From the NCBI RefSeq assembly GCF_900184735.1, contig NZ_LT855405.1, positions 186,001 through 250,000 on the forward strand: 64,000 bases of DNA, read 5' to 3'. This stretch comes from Paucisalibacillus globulus (GTDB lineage: Bacteria; Bacillota; Bacilli; Bacillales; Amphibacillaceae). The stretch's first letter is position 1; the number at the start of each line of letters is the position of its first letter. Under the pieces are notes generated by a model that was given only the letters and a program-made list of their open reading frames with translations, did not search any database and had not been told where the DNA came from. This document shows positions 35,880 to 44,555 of the stretch, one piece after another. The translations under genes and the position numbers were made by a program.

Positions 35880-38800
35880 TTATATAATATTCGCCACTAA
35901 TTCACTATACACATTTAGCACATTAAGCTCATCTGCGCCAAATTCTTTTACTCTAGCAGGAACAGAAAGATAGATAACACCTTTCACCCATCCGTCTGTG
36001 ATAATGGGTACCGTGATGATTGAATCCCAATCTGGTAAACCATTTACAGCATTAATTCTTTCGGAGTTTTCCCAGTCTATCGTATATAAACCAAGACGGT
36101 CTGTAATAACGGTAGTGACGATTTCCTCGTTATACGTATACTGTTCAAGCCATTCTTCTTCTTGAGATTTCCTTCCGTATGATTCCATTACTTCATGTCC
36201 ATCTGAAATTAGGATATACCCATACTGCGCCTCAATAATTTCTATCATTCTACCTAGGAATTGGTAGAGCTTATCCTCTATGGATAGATTCTTATTCGTT
36301 AATTGAATAAGTTCTACTAGTGCCAAAACGTTTCTTGCGTCTCTTATTTCGTCTCCGGATACAATTCCGGTTAATTTATTGGCTGGCTTCACTTTATTCT
36401 CAAAGTCCTTATGCCATACTTGCGAATTATTTCGCCCATTTTCTTTGGCCACATACAATGCTTGATCAGCCTTCAAAACTAGTTCTCTTACTGTTTGTCC
36501 CTGTTCTGGATAGGAAGCAAGCCCCATACTTAAGGTTACTTCGTGCTTATCTCCAAGTAGTCTTTGACCCTGAACTGTCTTCCGAAGCGATTCTGCAATA
36601 AGTTTAGCATCCTCAAGTTGTACAGACGGAAGAATGATGATGAACTCCTCCCCACCATATCGTCCGACTATATTTGTTTGATCAAGATGATCCATGATAA
36701 TACGTGAAACTTCTCTTAGAATCCGGTCACCAATTTGATGTCCATAACGATCATTTACACCTTTAAACTTATCCAAATCAAACATGATAATACTAAAATC
36801 CTTGCCCGTTTTCCTTGAGTAGTCCAGCGTACTCTGTAACGCATCTTCAAGGTACTTTCTAGTTAAAGTTCCAGTTAATTTATCAATTGATGCTGTAATG
36901 GTTAATTGACGTTTCTCTAATAGTAATACTAAGAAATTCACCAATTCCATACACTTCTCTAATCCATGCTCATTAAAATTATTCACAATCTTATCTGTCT
37001 CTAGGTAGATAAACCCAAGAATTTGGTTGCTATCATTAAAGGAAACATGTGATTCTAGCTTTTTAATAATTGGTATACACATAACACCCTTTAATTCATC
37101 CAATAATAAATGGTTATCTCCTTTTTCCTCGTTAGCCCATTTTGATAATAGTACTGGCTTCATAGTGGAGCGTACCCGATTAAAAATAGATGCATTTTCG
37201 GGTCCTTTAACGTTTCCATCAGTGGAAGAAAGAACCGTTAATTCTTGTCCTTTTTCCTCTGCTAGAATATACCCTTTCGTTGCTAGTAATTTACCAGCTA
37301 AGAATTTGCCAATGGAATCTAAATTTCTAGTCACATCTGAATCGATATGTTGAAAGAAGAAATCCTCGCGGTGAAAATCTCCCCCAGAAATCTTTTCCAT
37401 ATATTGACTACTTACATATTGCATAAATTCCTGATTGTTAATAAAAGTATCTACCTGGTTAGCTTGTAATAGCGCTTGTAAATCATCAAGTGTGGAAATG
37501 TTTTCCGGTAGAGACTCCTGGATGAGATCCTGTGATGTAATCCAACTTCTTATTTCGGTTAATCGATAAAACTCTGTAGATAATTGTCGTCCATTAAAAT
37601 AATCTAGCTTATATTTATTAGGAATTTGGCTAATTAGGACTTTAATACCTTCACTGCTTTCTAAATAATAATTAGCTGCTTCATAATACTTTTCTAAGGC
37701 ATAATATGCATTTCCCAGATCTGCTTGAATACGAGTAATTAGTTCCTTACTCTTCGATCCTTTTGCTAACTCTAACGCTTCTTCTAAGAAAGCAATGGTT
37801 TGGTTTGGATCCACATGTAATTCAATGATACCTTTAGCATGTAGGTATGTAGCCTTTAACCGCTTCGGTGCATCCTCCTGAATATACTGTTGTACTTTAG
37901 TCAGTAACTGTTTTGCCAGTACATACTCACCCTTCGTACAAAGCTGATGAATTGCCTGACAAAGACTTTCAATATTGGTAGATTTATTCGTTATCTTTTC
38001 CGAAATCTCCAGAATTTGTCTCGTCAAAAACTCTGCAAAGTCCTCATGTTTTAACTGATTAATTAACACATGTACTGTTGCCGTGTATTTCAAGATATTC
38101 TCATGTTCACTATGAAATTGAATCGTTTTTTGATTATAAACATCAGCTTTTTCATAGTCTCCGAGTAATCGATATAACATTGCACTCGTGTCGTAGTAGT
38201 CTCCAATATCAAACCCTTTATTAGGATTATCCGTTATATCTTTTCTCAACTGTCGATATAACTCAAGGGCTTCCGGATAATGATTCATTTCAAGACTTAC
38301 TTTTGTTAAGAAGTTAAGAACCATGTATTTTTCCATTGGCATATTATACCGTTCTGCCTTTGTTAAGGCATGACTGAAATGATCATATGCCGTTTCAAAG
38401 TCATATTTATTCAGATAATATTCACCAATATTAATTAGTGCATATACTTCACTAGTAAATATCCCGTATTCCTCACTTAAATGTTTAACTTGTAAGTGAT
38501 ACTCCATTGCCTTATCTAAGTCTTCATAAATATCTGCATATACAGCACCGACATTGTTTAAAGATAATAGTGCACCTCTCGTATAATCAACTTCTTCCAG
38601 TAGACGTACTGATTCATGATAAGCTTCTAGGGCTTGGTCAGCTCTTCCAGTATGAACATAAATGAAGCCTAAAGTGCGGTATGTATTCCCTCTAATTTTG
38701 TTATAGCGGTCCCCACATTCTTTAATTATCTCTAAAAACATATCGGCAGCTTCTAAGATTTGATTCTCTTCTACGATGAGCAAAGCATAGATTCTCTTGA

Positions 38801-41267
38801 TTTCAAGTTGTGCCTCTTCATCTGGATTAAGTTCTATTTCTTTTTCTGCTTTAGCAATATATTTTAGCACCTTATCTTTATTTCGTAAGAGTACATAGGC
38901 ATTCGCTAAATTCACGCACGCACTGAGGATATGCCTACTATGATTGTCTTCCGTTGCAAGTCGCTCTGCCTCCTCTAAGTACTCAAGCGCTAAAGTGAAA
39001 TCTCCTGCATCAGATAACAGAGCCCCTATTTCTAAATACAATCCTGTTTTTTCGCTAAGTGATACAGTATGTTCCAGCGCATTTTTCAAGTTATCAATTT
39101 GCGCACTTGTATTTCTAGCAACTTGCATCTTCTTTGCATTCTCAAGATAATACATCTTCGCTTTTTCATGATTATTCGAGCGAACAAATTGAAAAATTAA
39201 ATCATCCAGATTCTTAGTTTGTATGACATTGATGCGTTCTTCTAAAATAGAAGCAGCCATTTGATGATAAGCAAGTCTACTATCTGGTTGAATTTTATCA
39301 TAGACAATATCTTTCAATACTTTACTTCGGAAATCATATAGATAGGAGTTATCACCGATTAATCGCTGTAATACTCCTTTTTTCACCAAGTCCTCCAAAT
39401 AAGTTTCCACATTTTCGGAAGTCGTTAACATTTCTTCCATCATACTCAAAGAAACTGGCTTTGGAAAAATAGAAATTGTCATCAATATATCCAAACTAAC
39501 CGGATGCAAATCCTTCAACTGGTTAACAAGGGCATGTTCAACACTATTAGGAAGATCTAATGTGTTATAGTTACTCTCTTCTGGCAAATCAATTTTCCAC
39601 CTGCCAGTATCTTCGCCAACAAATATAATTTGACGGCTATACAGATCTTTCATAATTTCGGTTATGAACAGAGGATTCCCATACGATTGAGAATAGATCC
39701 TTCTTGAAATATTTCTTGGTGTAAAGGAAATCGATAGTATGCTCTGAATCATCTCACCAGTTTGTTTCTCATCCAACAACTCCAAACGAATCGTTTCCGA
39801 ATCCATCCGTTTTTTCATATCCTTAATAAAATCAAAGGCAACAGAATTTTGGGAAACATCACTGTCTTCACAAGAGAATATTAATGTCAAATTCGTATTT
39901 TCTAAGACTTCCGTACATAAATAATTAAATGTATCTATCGTAAAATCATCTGCTAGGTGGATATTATCGATAATAAACACTGTTGGACGGTCTTGAATGC
40001 TCTCACTAATAAATCCAGCTATTCTATTGAGCAAACGATATTTCGTGCTATGTTCATTTGAATAATCTGTTGACGTAACATAGTTTTTATCCATGAGTTC
40101 CGGGAAATATTTCATTAGCTCCGTTTTGTATTTTTCAACGGTGTGGCGATCGGTTTCCATGATTAATTCCCTTAAAATATCCACCCACATTTTCTTACTA
40201 TCATCAGAAATATTATTTAAACTATAACTCGTATAAACACTTGCTTTACTCAGATTGAATAAGAAGTTTACCTCCTGAAGAAAACGAGTCTTCCCAATTC
40301 CATTGGCACCTTGAACAAAGAATATTCTTTTTCCAGGCTGATAGGAAATCATCTTGTCATATGCTCTTAGTAAATTTTGGATGTGTTCATCACGACCAAC
40401 AAGCTTTGTATGTAAATTAAGCCCATCGAATTCATCCATTTTCACTATTGTATAGTTCGAGTCTAATGCCTCATTAAGATCTACAATTAGATCATATAAA
40501 TTTTTGTACGTCTGATTTTTCTCTGTATCTAGTATTTTTTCCAGGATGGGGATAACCTTTAAAACATCCGAGTCTAACGTATTTTCCTTTAATAATGATA
40601 ATTCTTCTAAAGGGCTAGTAAGAGAAGGTTGCTTGGTTATCATTGCTAATAAGATAACACCTAAAGAATAAATATCGGATTCTACATCTTCCATTCTCCC
40701 TGCTAACACTTTAGGAGATTTATACGCTGCATCCTCCATTTGTTCTGCATGTGTCAATCTTTCCATTTGTACGGTAGCAACATCCTCTAGTAAAATAGGA
40801 ATCCCCTCAATACGTGTGTTAACAAACACCGCATTCCGATTTAAGGCACCATGAATAAACCCCTTCAAATGCAGGTAATGTACTGCCGTAGAAATCTCTA
40901 CAAAACAATCTATTATTTGTTTGAAATCCATTTTTTCCACGATATCGAATAGTTTTTTCTTACCAGGTATGTATTCCGATGTATAAAAGAATTGAGGGTC
41001 CGACTGCAACTTATTATCAATAGAAGAAATGGTATTAAAATTGTGGTTACGAACGATACTATTACTTGTTAATCCCTTAATTTCAATAAAACGACTGACA
41101 TAAAAATCAATCAACGACTTAGGCAAATATTCTGAATTCAACAAGTTAAATAGAACGACTTTATTATCATTTCGCATATCAAAAGCCAGATAAACAGTAA
41201 TATGCTTCTTTTGATATAATAGTTCTTTTAGCCTATACCTGTTATTGATGATCTCCATTTGCTTCAC
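35880..41267 (-). CDS. Giant pseudokinase-STAND ATPase-TPR-GAF-GGDEF-GAF protein (1795 aa)
   Basis: Full-length paralogue of 30268-35625 with the same domain order and near-identical spacing. Kinase catalytic loop HGALNRNAV at 139-147, again without the catalytic Asp. Walker A GANGIGKT (320-327), Walker B TVFIIDNIHLADD. TPR-like repeats from about 690 to 1200, with several A/Y pairs such as RADQALEAYHESVRLLEE. GAF about 1310-1455, GGEEF at 1538-1542 with no RxxD before it (LDQTN), C-terminal GAF to the end (VNGLPDWDSIITVPIITDGWVKGVIYLS). Predicted diguanylate cyclase controlled by a STAND NTPase switch. It lies directly behind a c-di-GMP-I riboswitch and terminator. The GGDEF and C-terminal GAF parts are the most alike between the two copies. 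Confidence 0.92.
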   Translation of the reverse strand: MKQMEIINNRYRLKELLYQKKHITVYLAFDMRNDNKVVLFNLLNSEYLPKSLIDFYVSRFIEIKGLTSNSIVRNHNFNTISSIDNKLQSDPQFFYTSEYIPGKKKLFDIVEKMDFKQIIDCFVEISTAVHYLHLKGFIHGALNRNAVFVNTRIEGIPILLEDVATVQMERLTHAEQMEDAAYKSPKVLAGRMEDVESDIYSLGVILLAMITKQPSLTSPLEELSLLKENTLDSDVLKVIPILEKILDTEKNQTYKNLYDLIVDLNEALDSNYTIVKMDEFDGLNLHTKLVGRDEHIQNLLRAYDKMISYQPGKRIFFVQGANGIGKTRFLQEVNFLFNLSKASVYTSYSLNNISDDSKKMWVDILRELIMETDRHTVEKYKTELMKYFPELMDKNYVTSTDYSNEHSTKYRLLNRIAGFISESIQDRPTVFIIDNIHLADDFTIDTFNYLCTEVLENTNLTLIFSCEDSDVSQNSVAFDFIKDMKKRMDSETIRLELLDEKQTGEMIQSILSISFTPRNISRRIYSQSYGNPLFITEIMKDLYSRQIIFVGEDTGRWKIDLPEESNYNTLDLPNSVEHALVNQLKDLHPVSLDILMTISIFPKPVSLSMMEEMLTTSENVETYLEDLVKKGVLQRLIGDNSYLYDFRSKVLKDIVYDKIQPDSRLAYHQMAASILEERINVIQTKNLDDLIFQFVRSNNHEKAKMYYLENAKKMQVARNTSAQIDNLKNALEHTVSLSEKTGLYLEIGALLSDAGDFTLALEYLEEAERLATEDNHSRHILSACVNLANAYVLLRNKDKVLKYIAKAEKEIELNPDEEAQLEIKRIYALLIVEENQILEAADMFLEIIKECGDRYNKIRGNTYRTLGFIYVHTGRADQALEAYHESVRLLEEVDYTRGALLSLNNVGAVYADIYEDLDKAMEYHLQVKHLSEEYGIFTSEVYALINIGEYYLNKYDFETAYDHFSHALTKAERYNMPMEKYMVLNFLTKVSLEMNHYPEALELYRQLRKDITDNPNKGFDIGDYYDTSAMLYRLLGDYEKADVYNQKTIQFHSEHENILKYTATVHVLINQLKHEDFAEFLTRQILEISEKITNKSTNIESLCQAIHQLCTKGEYVLAKQLLTKVQQYIQEDAPKRLKATYLHAKGIIELHVDPNQTIAFLEEALELAKGSKSKELITRIQADLGNAYYALEKYYEAANYYLESSEGIKVLISQIPNKYKLDYFNGRQLSTEFYRLTEIRSWITSQDLIQESLPENISTLDDLQALLQANQVDTFINNQEFMQYVSSQYMEKISGGDFHREDFFFQHIDSDVTRNLDSIGKFLAGKLLATKGYILAEEKGQELTVLSSTDGNVKGPENASIFNRVRSTMKPVLLSKWANEEKGDNHLLLDELKGVMCIPIIKKLESHVSFNDSNQILGFIYLETDKIVNNFNEHGLEKCMELVNFLVLLLEKRQLTITASIDKLTGTLTRKYLEDALQSTLDYSRKTGKDFSIIMFDLDKFKGVNDRYGHQIGDRILREVSRIIMDHLDQTNIVGRYGGEEFIIILPSVQLEDAKLIAESLRKTVQGQRLLGDKHEVTLSMGLASYPEQGQTVRELVLKADQALYVAKENGRNNSQVWHKDFENKVKPANKLTGIVSGDEIRDARNVLALVELIQLTNKNLSIEDKLYQFLGRMIEIIEAQYGYILISDGHEVMESYGRKSQEEEWLEQYTYNEEIVTTVITDRLGLYTIDWENSERINAVNGLPDWDSIITVPIITDGWVKGVIYLSVPARVKEFGADELNVLNVYSELVANII

Positions 41268-41439
41268 TCCTGTGAAAAATCATGCCCAATTGACAGATGT
41301 TTCCTATAATCAAAACCTGTAACCAACTTTTTTCAACTGAATCTATATTTTAAAAAACTATTTTAGAATGACCTTGCAATTATAAGTGAAAAATAAATAC
41401 TCACATATTAAGGCGCGTCGGTACATTATTATCCTATTA

Positions 41440-41474
41440 AAATAAAAAATGGCTATTCATGCACATGAATAGCC
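41440..41474 (-). terminator. Intrinsic terminator of the riboswitch expression platform
   Basis: Eleven-base stem GGCTATTCATG / CATGAATAGCC with six T following on the minus strand, 12 bases after the aptamer and before the giant GGDEF gene. No gene on this strand ends just upstream, so it is a leader terminator. Confidence 0.85.
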
Positions 41475-41486
41475 AAAATAAAATTT

Positions 41487-41570
41487 GGTAGCCAGGCGAT
41501 CATAGTCACTTGTACGTTAGACCCTAAGCTTTGCGTCCTATCCTTTCAGATAGTTTGCCTTTTTTCAAAT
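41487..41570 (-). promoter_or_regulatory. Cyclic di-GMP-I (GEMM) riboswitch aptamer
   Basis: Minus strand contains the ordered consensus blocks of the class I c-di-GMP aptamer: AAAAAAGGCAAACTATC, a GAAA tetraloop-type hairpin (CTATCTGAAAGGATAG), GGACGCAAAGC, a second hairpin side with GGGTCTAA, then ATGATCGCCTGGCTACC. P1 has mismatches (GGCAA against CTACC), so pairing may be extended by flanking AAAATTTG / CAAATTTT. It is followed by an intrinsic terminator and then by the 1795-aa GGDEF gene, giving a likely c-di-GMP-controlled transcription switch. Whether ligand turns the gene on or off cannot be decided by eye. Confidence 0.87.
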
Positions 41571-41603
41571 TTTCCAGTATTTAGTTACTATTACTTATTA
41601 CCT

Positions 41604-41631
41604 ATTCTACACCAATCTTAAGATAATTCAA
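41604..41631 (-). promoter_or_regulatory. Promoter for the riboswitch-giant GGDEF transcript
   Basis: Minus strand TTGAAT, 16-base spacer, TAGAAT, about 35 bases before the aptamer. Confidence 0.5.
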
Positions 41632-41696
41632 TAATTTGAGAGAATAAATTTCAGTTTCTTGAAAAAAATTTAATAGATGATCGATTAACTATGATT

Positions 41697-42134
41697 TTAT
41701 ACCCGAAATTGGTAGATTTGAAACCTTTTTTGAGGTTGTTTTTGCTCTATTGGGGGATGGTTATCTGTATTGGGTACATGATTGACAATCTCGGGAGCGT
41801 GCTTTCTCCTTTTGGGCACATGCTCCACAACCTCGGGAGCATGCTTTCTCCTCTTGGGCACATGCTCCACAGCCTCGGGAGCATGCTTTCTCTTCTTGGG
41901 CACATAATCGACAACCTCGGGGGCATGCTTTCTCTTCTTGGGTACATGATCGACTTCCTCGGGTGCATGCTTTCTCCTCTTGGGCACATGCTCGACTTCC
42001 ACGGGAGCATACTTCCTCCTCTTGGGCACATGCTCCACAGCCTCGGGAGCATGCTTTCTCTTCTTGGGCACATCCTTGACATTCTCAGGAACATGCTTCC
42101 TCCTACCAGGAGTATGATATACACCAAACCACAA
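41697..42134 (-). CDS. Possible repeat protein with KRKHAPE 14-residue repeats
   Basis: 145-aa frame made of about eight repeats of the form K-R/K-R-K-H-A-P-E-x-V-x-H-V-P, very basic and His-rich, with a Gln/Lys-rich tail. Because the unit is 42 bp, three frames stay open. This frame is preferred because differences between units fall often at third codon positions and are silent (Ala GCT/GCC/GCA, Val GTG/GTC/GTA, Arg AGA/AGG), whereas the other frames change residue. Against it: the only start is TTG with AAGG touching it, an in-frame stop lies just before, and it follows the atoE terminator. It may be a short protein, a broken gene or a non-coding minisatellite. Confidence 0.35.
   Translation of the reverse strand: MWFGVYHTPGRRKHVPENVKDVPKKRKHAPEAVEHVPKRRKYAPVEVEHVPKRRKHAPEEVDHVPKKRKHAPEVVDYVPKKRKHAPEAVEHVPKRRKHAPEVVEHVPKRRKHAPEIVNHVPNTDNHPPIEQKQPQKRFQIYQFRV
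41770..42110. repeat. 42-bp tandem repeat (about eight units)
   Basis: Unit on the plus strand begins like GGGCACATGCTCCACA and ends like CATGCTTTCTC, repeated head to tail with 5-25% differences. No spacers, so not a CRISPR array. Confidence 0.93.
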
Positions 42135-42143
42135 CCTTCAAAC

Positions 42144-42178
42144 ACAAAAATAGACCCATGGGAACATCCCACAGGTCT
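42144..42178 (-). terminator. Terminator of atoE
   Basis: Stem AGACC..TGGGA / TCCCA..GGTCT followed by ATTTTTG on the minus strand. Confidence 0.85.
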
Positions 42179-42196
42179 ACACTTAACTTACAATTA

Positions 42197-43537
42197 CTAG
42201 AAAAACAATAATCCAATTGAAATTGGTATAAAGCTATAAAATAATACCATGACACAGAATCCCATGATATCACGTACTTTTAAACCAGCAATTGCAAGTA
42301 GTGGTAATGCCCAGAATGGTTGAATCATGTTTGTCCATGCATCTCCCCATGCTACAGCCATTGCGGTTTTTGCGGTATCAGCACCTAAACTCATGGCGGC
42401 GTCAATCATAATTGGACCTTGAATAGCCCATTGTCCTCCACCTGATGGAATGAAGAAATTCAGAATTCCTGCACTTATAAAACTTAACCAAGGTAAAGTA
42501 AATTCATTAGAGATATTTACAAACCATAATGATAATTCATGTGACAGCCCTGAGGATTCCATCATACCCATTATACCGGCGTAAAAAGGGAATTGAATAA
42601 TAATCCCACCGGCATTTTTTACTGCACCAGAAACACTGTTTAAGAAACGTCTTGGTGTTCCGTGGAAGATAATACCAAGAAATAGAAATATAAAGTTTAC
42701 AATATTAAGGTTCAAATCAAATCCATTTGTAACAAAATGATACACAACAAATGCTAACCCAAGTAATCCAACTAGGTAGGAAATAATTCTACTGTTTTCT
42801 AGGCGGTCAGCAGGTGTTAACTCCTCTTTAGACGTTAGTTCTGGTTCAGAGTCTTCCATCGTACTTTGTTGGAGGTTTAATAACGCTGGGTCGATCTTTC
42901 CTACAGTTTGAGTAGATTGCATAATTAATCTATTCAATAATGGGAGTGTTACTAATAATGTCCCAACGATAAATAAGTTTGGACCAGCAAATAACGTGTC
43001 TACGACAGGAATACTACCAATCTTATCCGCTAAGAAATGATCCTCTGTTGCAATAAGTAATGGAACAGACCCAGAAAGTCCACCATGCCAAACTAGGAAT
43101 CCACTATAGGCACTTGCCATCAGTATACGGTAATCCGCTGACGGCACACGCTTTGCTACATGGATTGCAAGTAATGCCCCAACTACTAGACCAAATCCAT
43201 AATTGATTAAGCAGGCAATTGTAGCAACCAATGTAACTAGAATTACTGCTTGTCCAGGTGTGTTTGCTAGGTTACTAATCTTCCCTAGAAACCTTTTCAC
43301 TACTGGACTATTTGCTAGTATATATCCTGTTACAACAATCAGGGCCATTTGCATCGCAAAAGCTAAAAGCCCCCAAAAGCCTCCACCCCAATACCCAACC
43401 ATATCTACAGGGTTGTTGTTCGTGAAGATGATACCAAGTAGAAACACTACAAAAGTTAAAATAATAGCAAATAGAAATGCATCTGGTAAATATCTACGAA
43501 CCATTCGATCAAAGAAATTAGTAATCGAACCAAGCAT
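42197..43537 (-). CDS. atoE: Short-chain fatty acid transporter
   Basis: 446 aa with about ten to twelve membrane segments, the usual length for the AtoE/SCFA family. Characteristic parts: GYWGGGFWGLLAFAMQMALIVVTGYILA, CLINYGFGLVVGALLAIHVAKRVP, WHGGLSGSVPLLIATEDH, FFIPSGGGQWAIQGPIM and AWGDAWTNMIQPFWALPLL. Thought to move acetoacetate, butyrate or similar acids across the membrane. No acetoacetate degradation genes are next to it, so it stands alone with its own terminator. Ribosome site GGAGGG before ATG 43537. Confidence 0.92.
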   Translation of the reverse strand: MLGSITNFFDRMVRRYLPDAFLFAIILTFVVFLLGIIFTNNNPVDMVGYWGGGFWGLLAFAMQMALIVVTGYILANSPVVKRFLGKISNLANTPGQAVILVTLVATIACLINYGFGLVVGALLAIHVAKRVPSADYRILMASAYSGFLVWHGGLSGSVPLLIATEDHFLADKIGSIPVVDTLFAGPNLFIVGTLLVTLPLLNRLIMQSTQTVGKIDPALLNLQQSTMEDSEPELTSKEELTPADRLENSRIISYLVGLLGLAFVVYHFVTNGFDLNLNIVNFIFLFLGIIFHGTPRRFLNSVSGAVKNAGGIIIQFPFYAGIMGMMESSGLSHELSLWFVNISNEFTLPWLSFISAGILNFFIPSGGGQWAIQGPIMIDAAMSLGADTAKTAMAVAWGDAWTNMIQPFWALPLLAIAGLKVRDIMGFCVMVLFYSFIPISIGLLFF

Positions 43538-43730
43538 AGCTTTTTACCCTCCTTTTTTGGAATTAATATATCTTATTCGATGATGCTAGTTTTATTCTGG
43601 TTGTTTTTCATTCTTATAGTGTATTAGTTTTTCATACAAATTCCAAGTCTGAGAGGAAAAATCATTATTGTTATTTATTGGCTTGGCTTATATTTAAAAA
43701 GTGTTCTAGTAATCTTAAACTAACAAATAG

Positions 43731-44115
43731 TAGATAGAAACTGTACGGTAACTACCACAAAATTACTTTCTTGAAGAATTAGTGATAGGATACCGCTTCG
43801 GCAGAATACTCCGCTAGTGATAAATTCCATCTAAGTGATTTTTATTAGATAACGTATCATATTAAACTAATTACGTTACGCAATTTAGCGGAGGAAATAC
43901 ACGGAGACTCCTCGAAAATAAAGAGCAATTTTCTTCGTGCGATGATTATGCTGCCGAAGCCTTCCTTGTCCTGCGGGAATAGCACGTGTCCGAAGACCCC
44001 TAGAGAGGTGGTCTTTCCTCGAGGAGGCTGAGGCCGGGCCCGCGGAAAGCGAAGTGTATTTCCGAAGCGGGTATGTTGCGCTATCCAAGTAATTAGTTAC
44101 CGCACAGTCTCTAAC
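43731..44115. repeat. Modular inverted-repeat element, copy 4 (385 bp, deletion form)
   Basis: Terminal repeats AGATAGAAACTGTACGGTAA (left) and TTACCGCACAGTCTCTAAC (right). The CAGAATAC arm is almost wholly deleted: GGCAGAATACTCCGC runs straight into the AT-rich centre. The other arm is bounded by GGAAATACAC and carries the type A core, as in copy 1, with a shortened form (43913-43970) of the module in copies 2 and 3, missing about 34 bases. Lies between atoE and the Spo0E-like gene. Confidence 0.88.
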
Positions 44116-44259
44116 AAACTGTGATAACACCAGCAACAAACATTTCAAAAGCATCTTTTCAGAGAAGTAATATTATAGAGGAATTTAATAGATTGATCTT
44201 ACACGTATCTATTAGTAGTTTCAAAAGAGTTAGTAGTCGAGGTGTCTTTATAATTTAGT

Positions 44260-44421
44260 CTATTCTTTATCTTTCCTCATGTAGTTTATAATTAGCAGGT
44301 CTAATTCTTCGCTTTTCTCTTGAACTTCTTTACTATGCATACCATATCTTTTTGCATCTTCTAACATGGTTGCTCGCTTTCTTTCTATTAACCTTTGTAT
44401 TTCTTGTTTCGTATTTTTCAT
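44260..44421 (-). CDS. Spo0E-like aspartyl-phosphate phosphatase (53 aa)
   Basis: Short gene with a strong ribosome site GGAGG six bases before the ATG. The product starts MKNTKQEIQRLIERKRATML, has AKRYGMHSKEVQEKSEELDLLIINY and ends RKDKE. Two helices with the signature S-x-E-L-D-x-L-I near the C-terminus match the Spo0E family, whose members remove phosphate from Spo0A-P and so delay sporulation. Size is typical (50-60 aa). It stands alone, between repeat copy 4 and the sucrose operon terminator. Which response regulator it acts on is inference from the family. Confidence 0.85.
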   Translation of the reverse strand: MKNTKQEIQRLIERKRATMLEDAKRYGMHSKEVQEKSEELDLLIINYMRKDKE

Positions 44422-44480
44422 CTCATACCTCCTGTTTAACTTGTCTCTTATATACCTTTTTTGTCACAAAACTAAACAGG

Positions 44481-44544
44481 TAAAAAATACAATTGCCATG
44501 CTATCGGATTTTTCATTGAAATTTCCTATAGCATGGCACAATTG
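44481..44544 (-). terminator. Terminator of the sucrose operon
   Basis: Long inverted repeat CAATTGCCATGCTAT / ATAGCATGGCACAATTG with a 23-base loop; T-run on the minus strand. Confidence 0.8.
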
Positions 44545-44555
44545 ATTCTGATAGA

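Noticed and set aside
41770-42110. CRISPR array
   Set aside because: Units are directly abutting and similar along their whole length; no unique spacers and no cas genes.
41691-42200. 169-aa plus-strand ORF with MLHSLGSMLSLLGH repeats, and a second minus frame with MCPRRESMLPRLWS repeats
   Set aside because: By-products of a 42-bp unit divisible by three; unit differences are mostly residue-changing in these frames and no ribosome site is seen.
43885-44154. 89-aa ORF in repeat copy 4
   Set aside because: Repeat-derived; overlaps element end and has no ribosome site.
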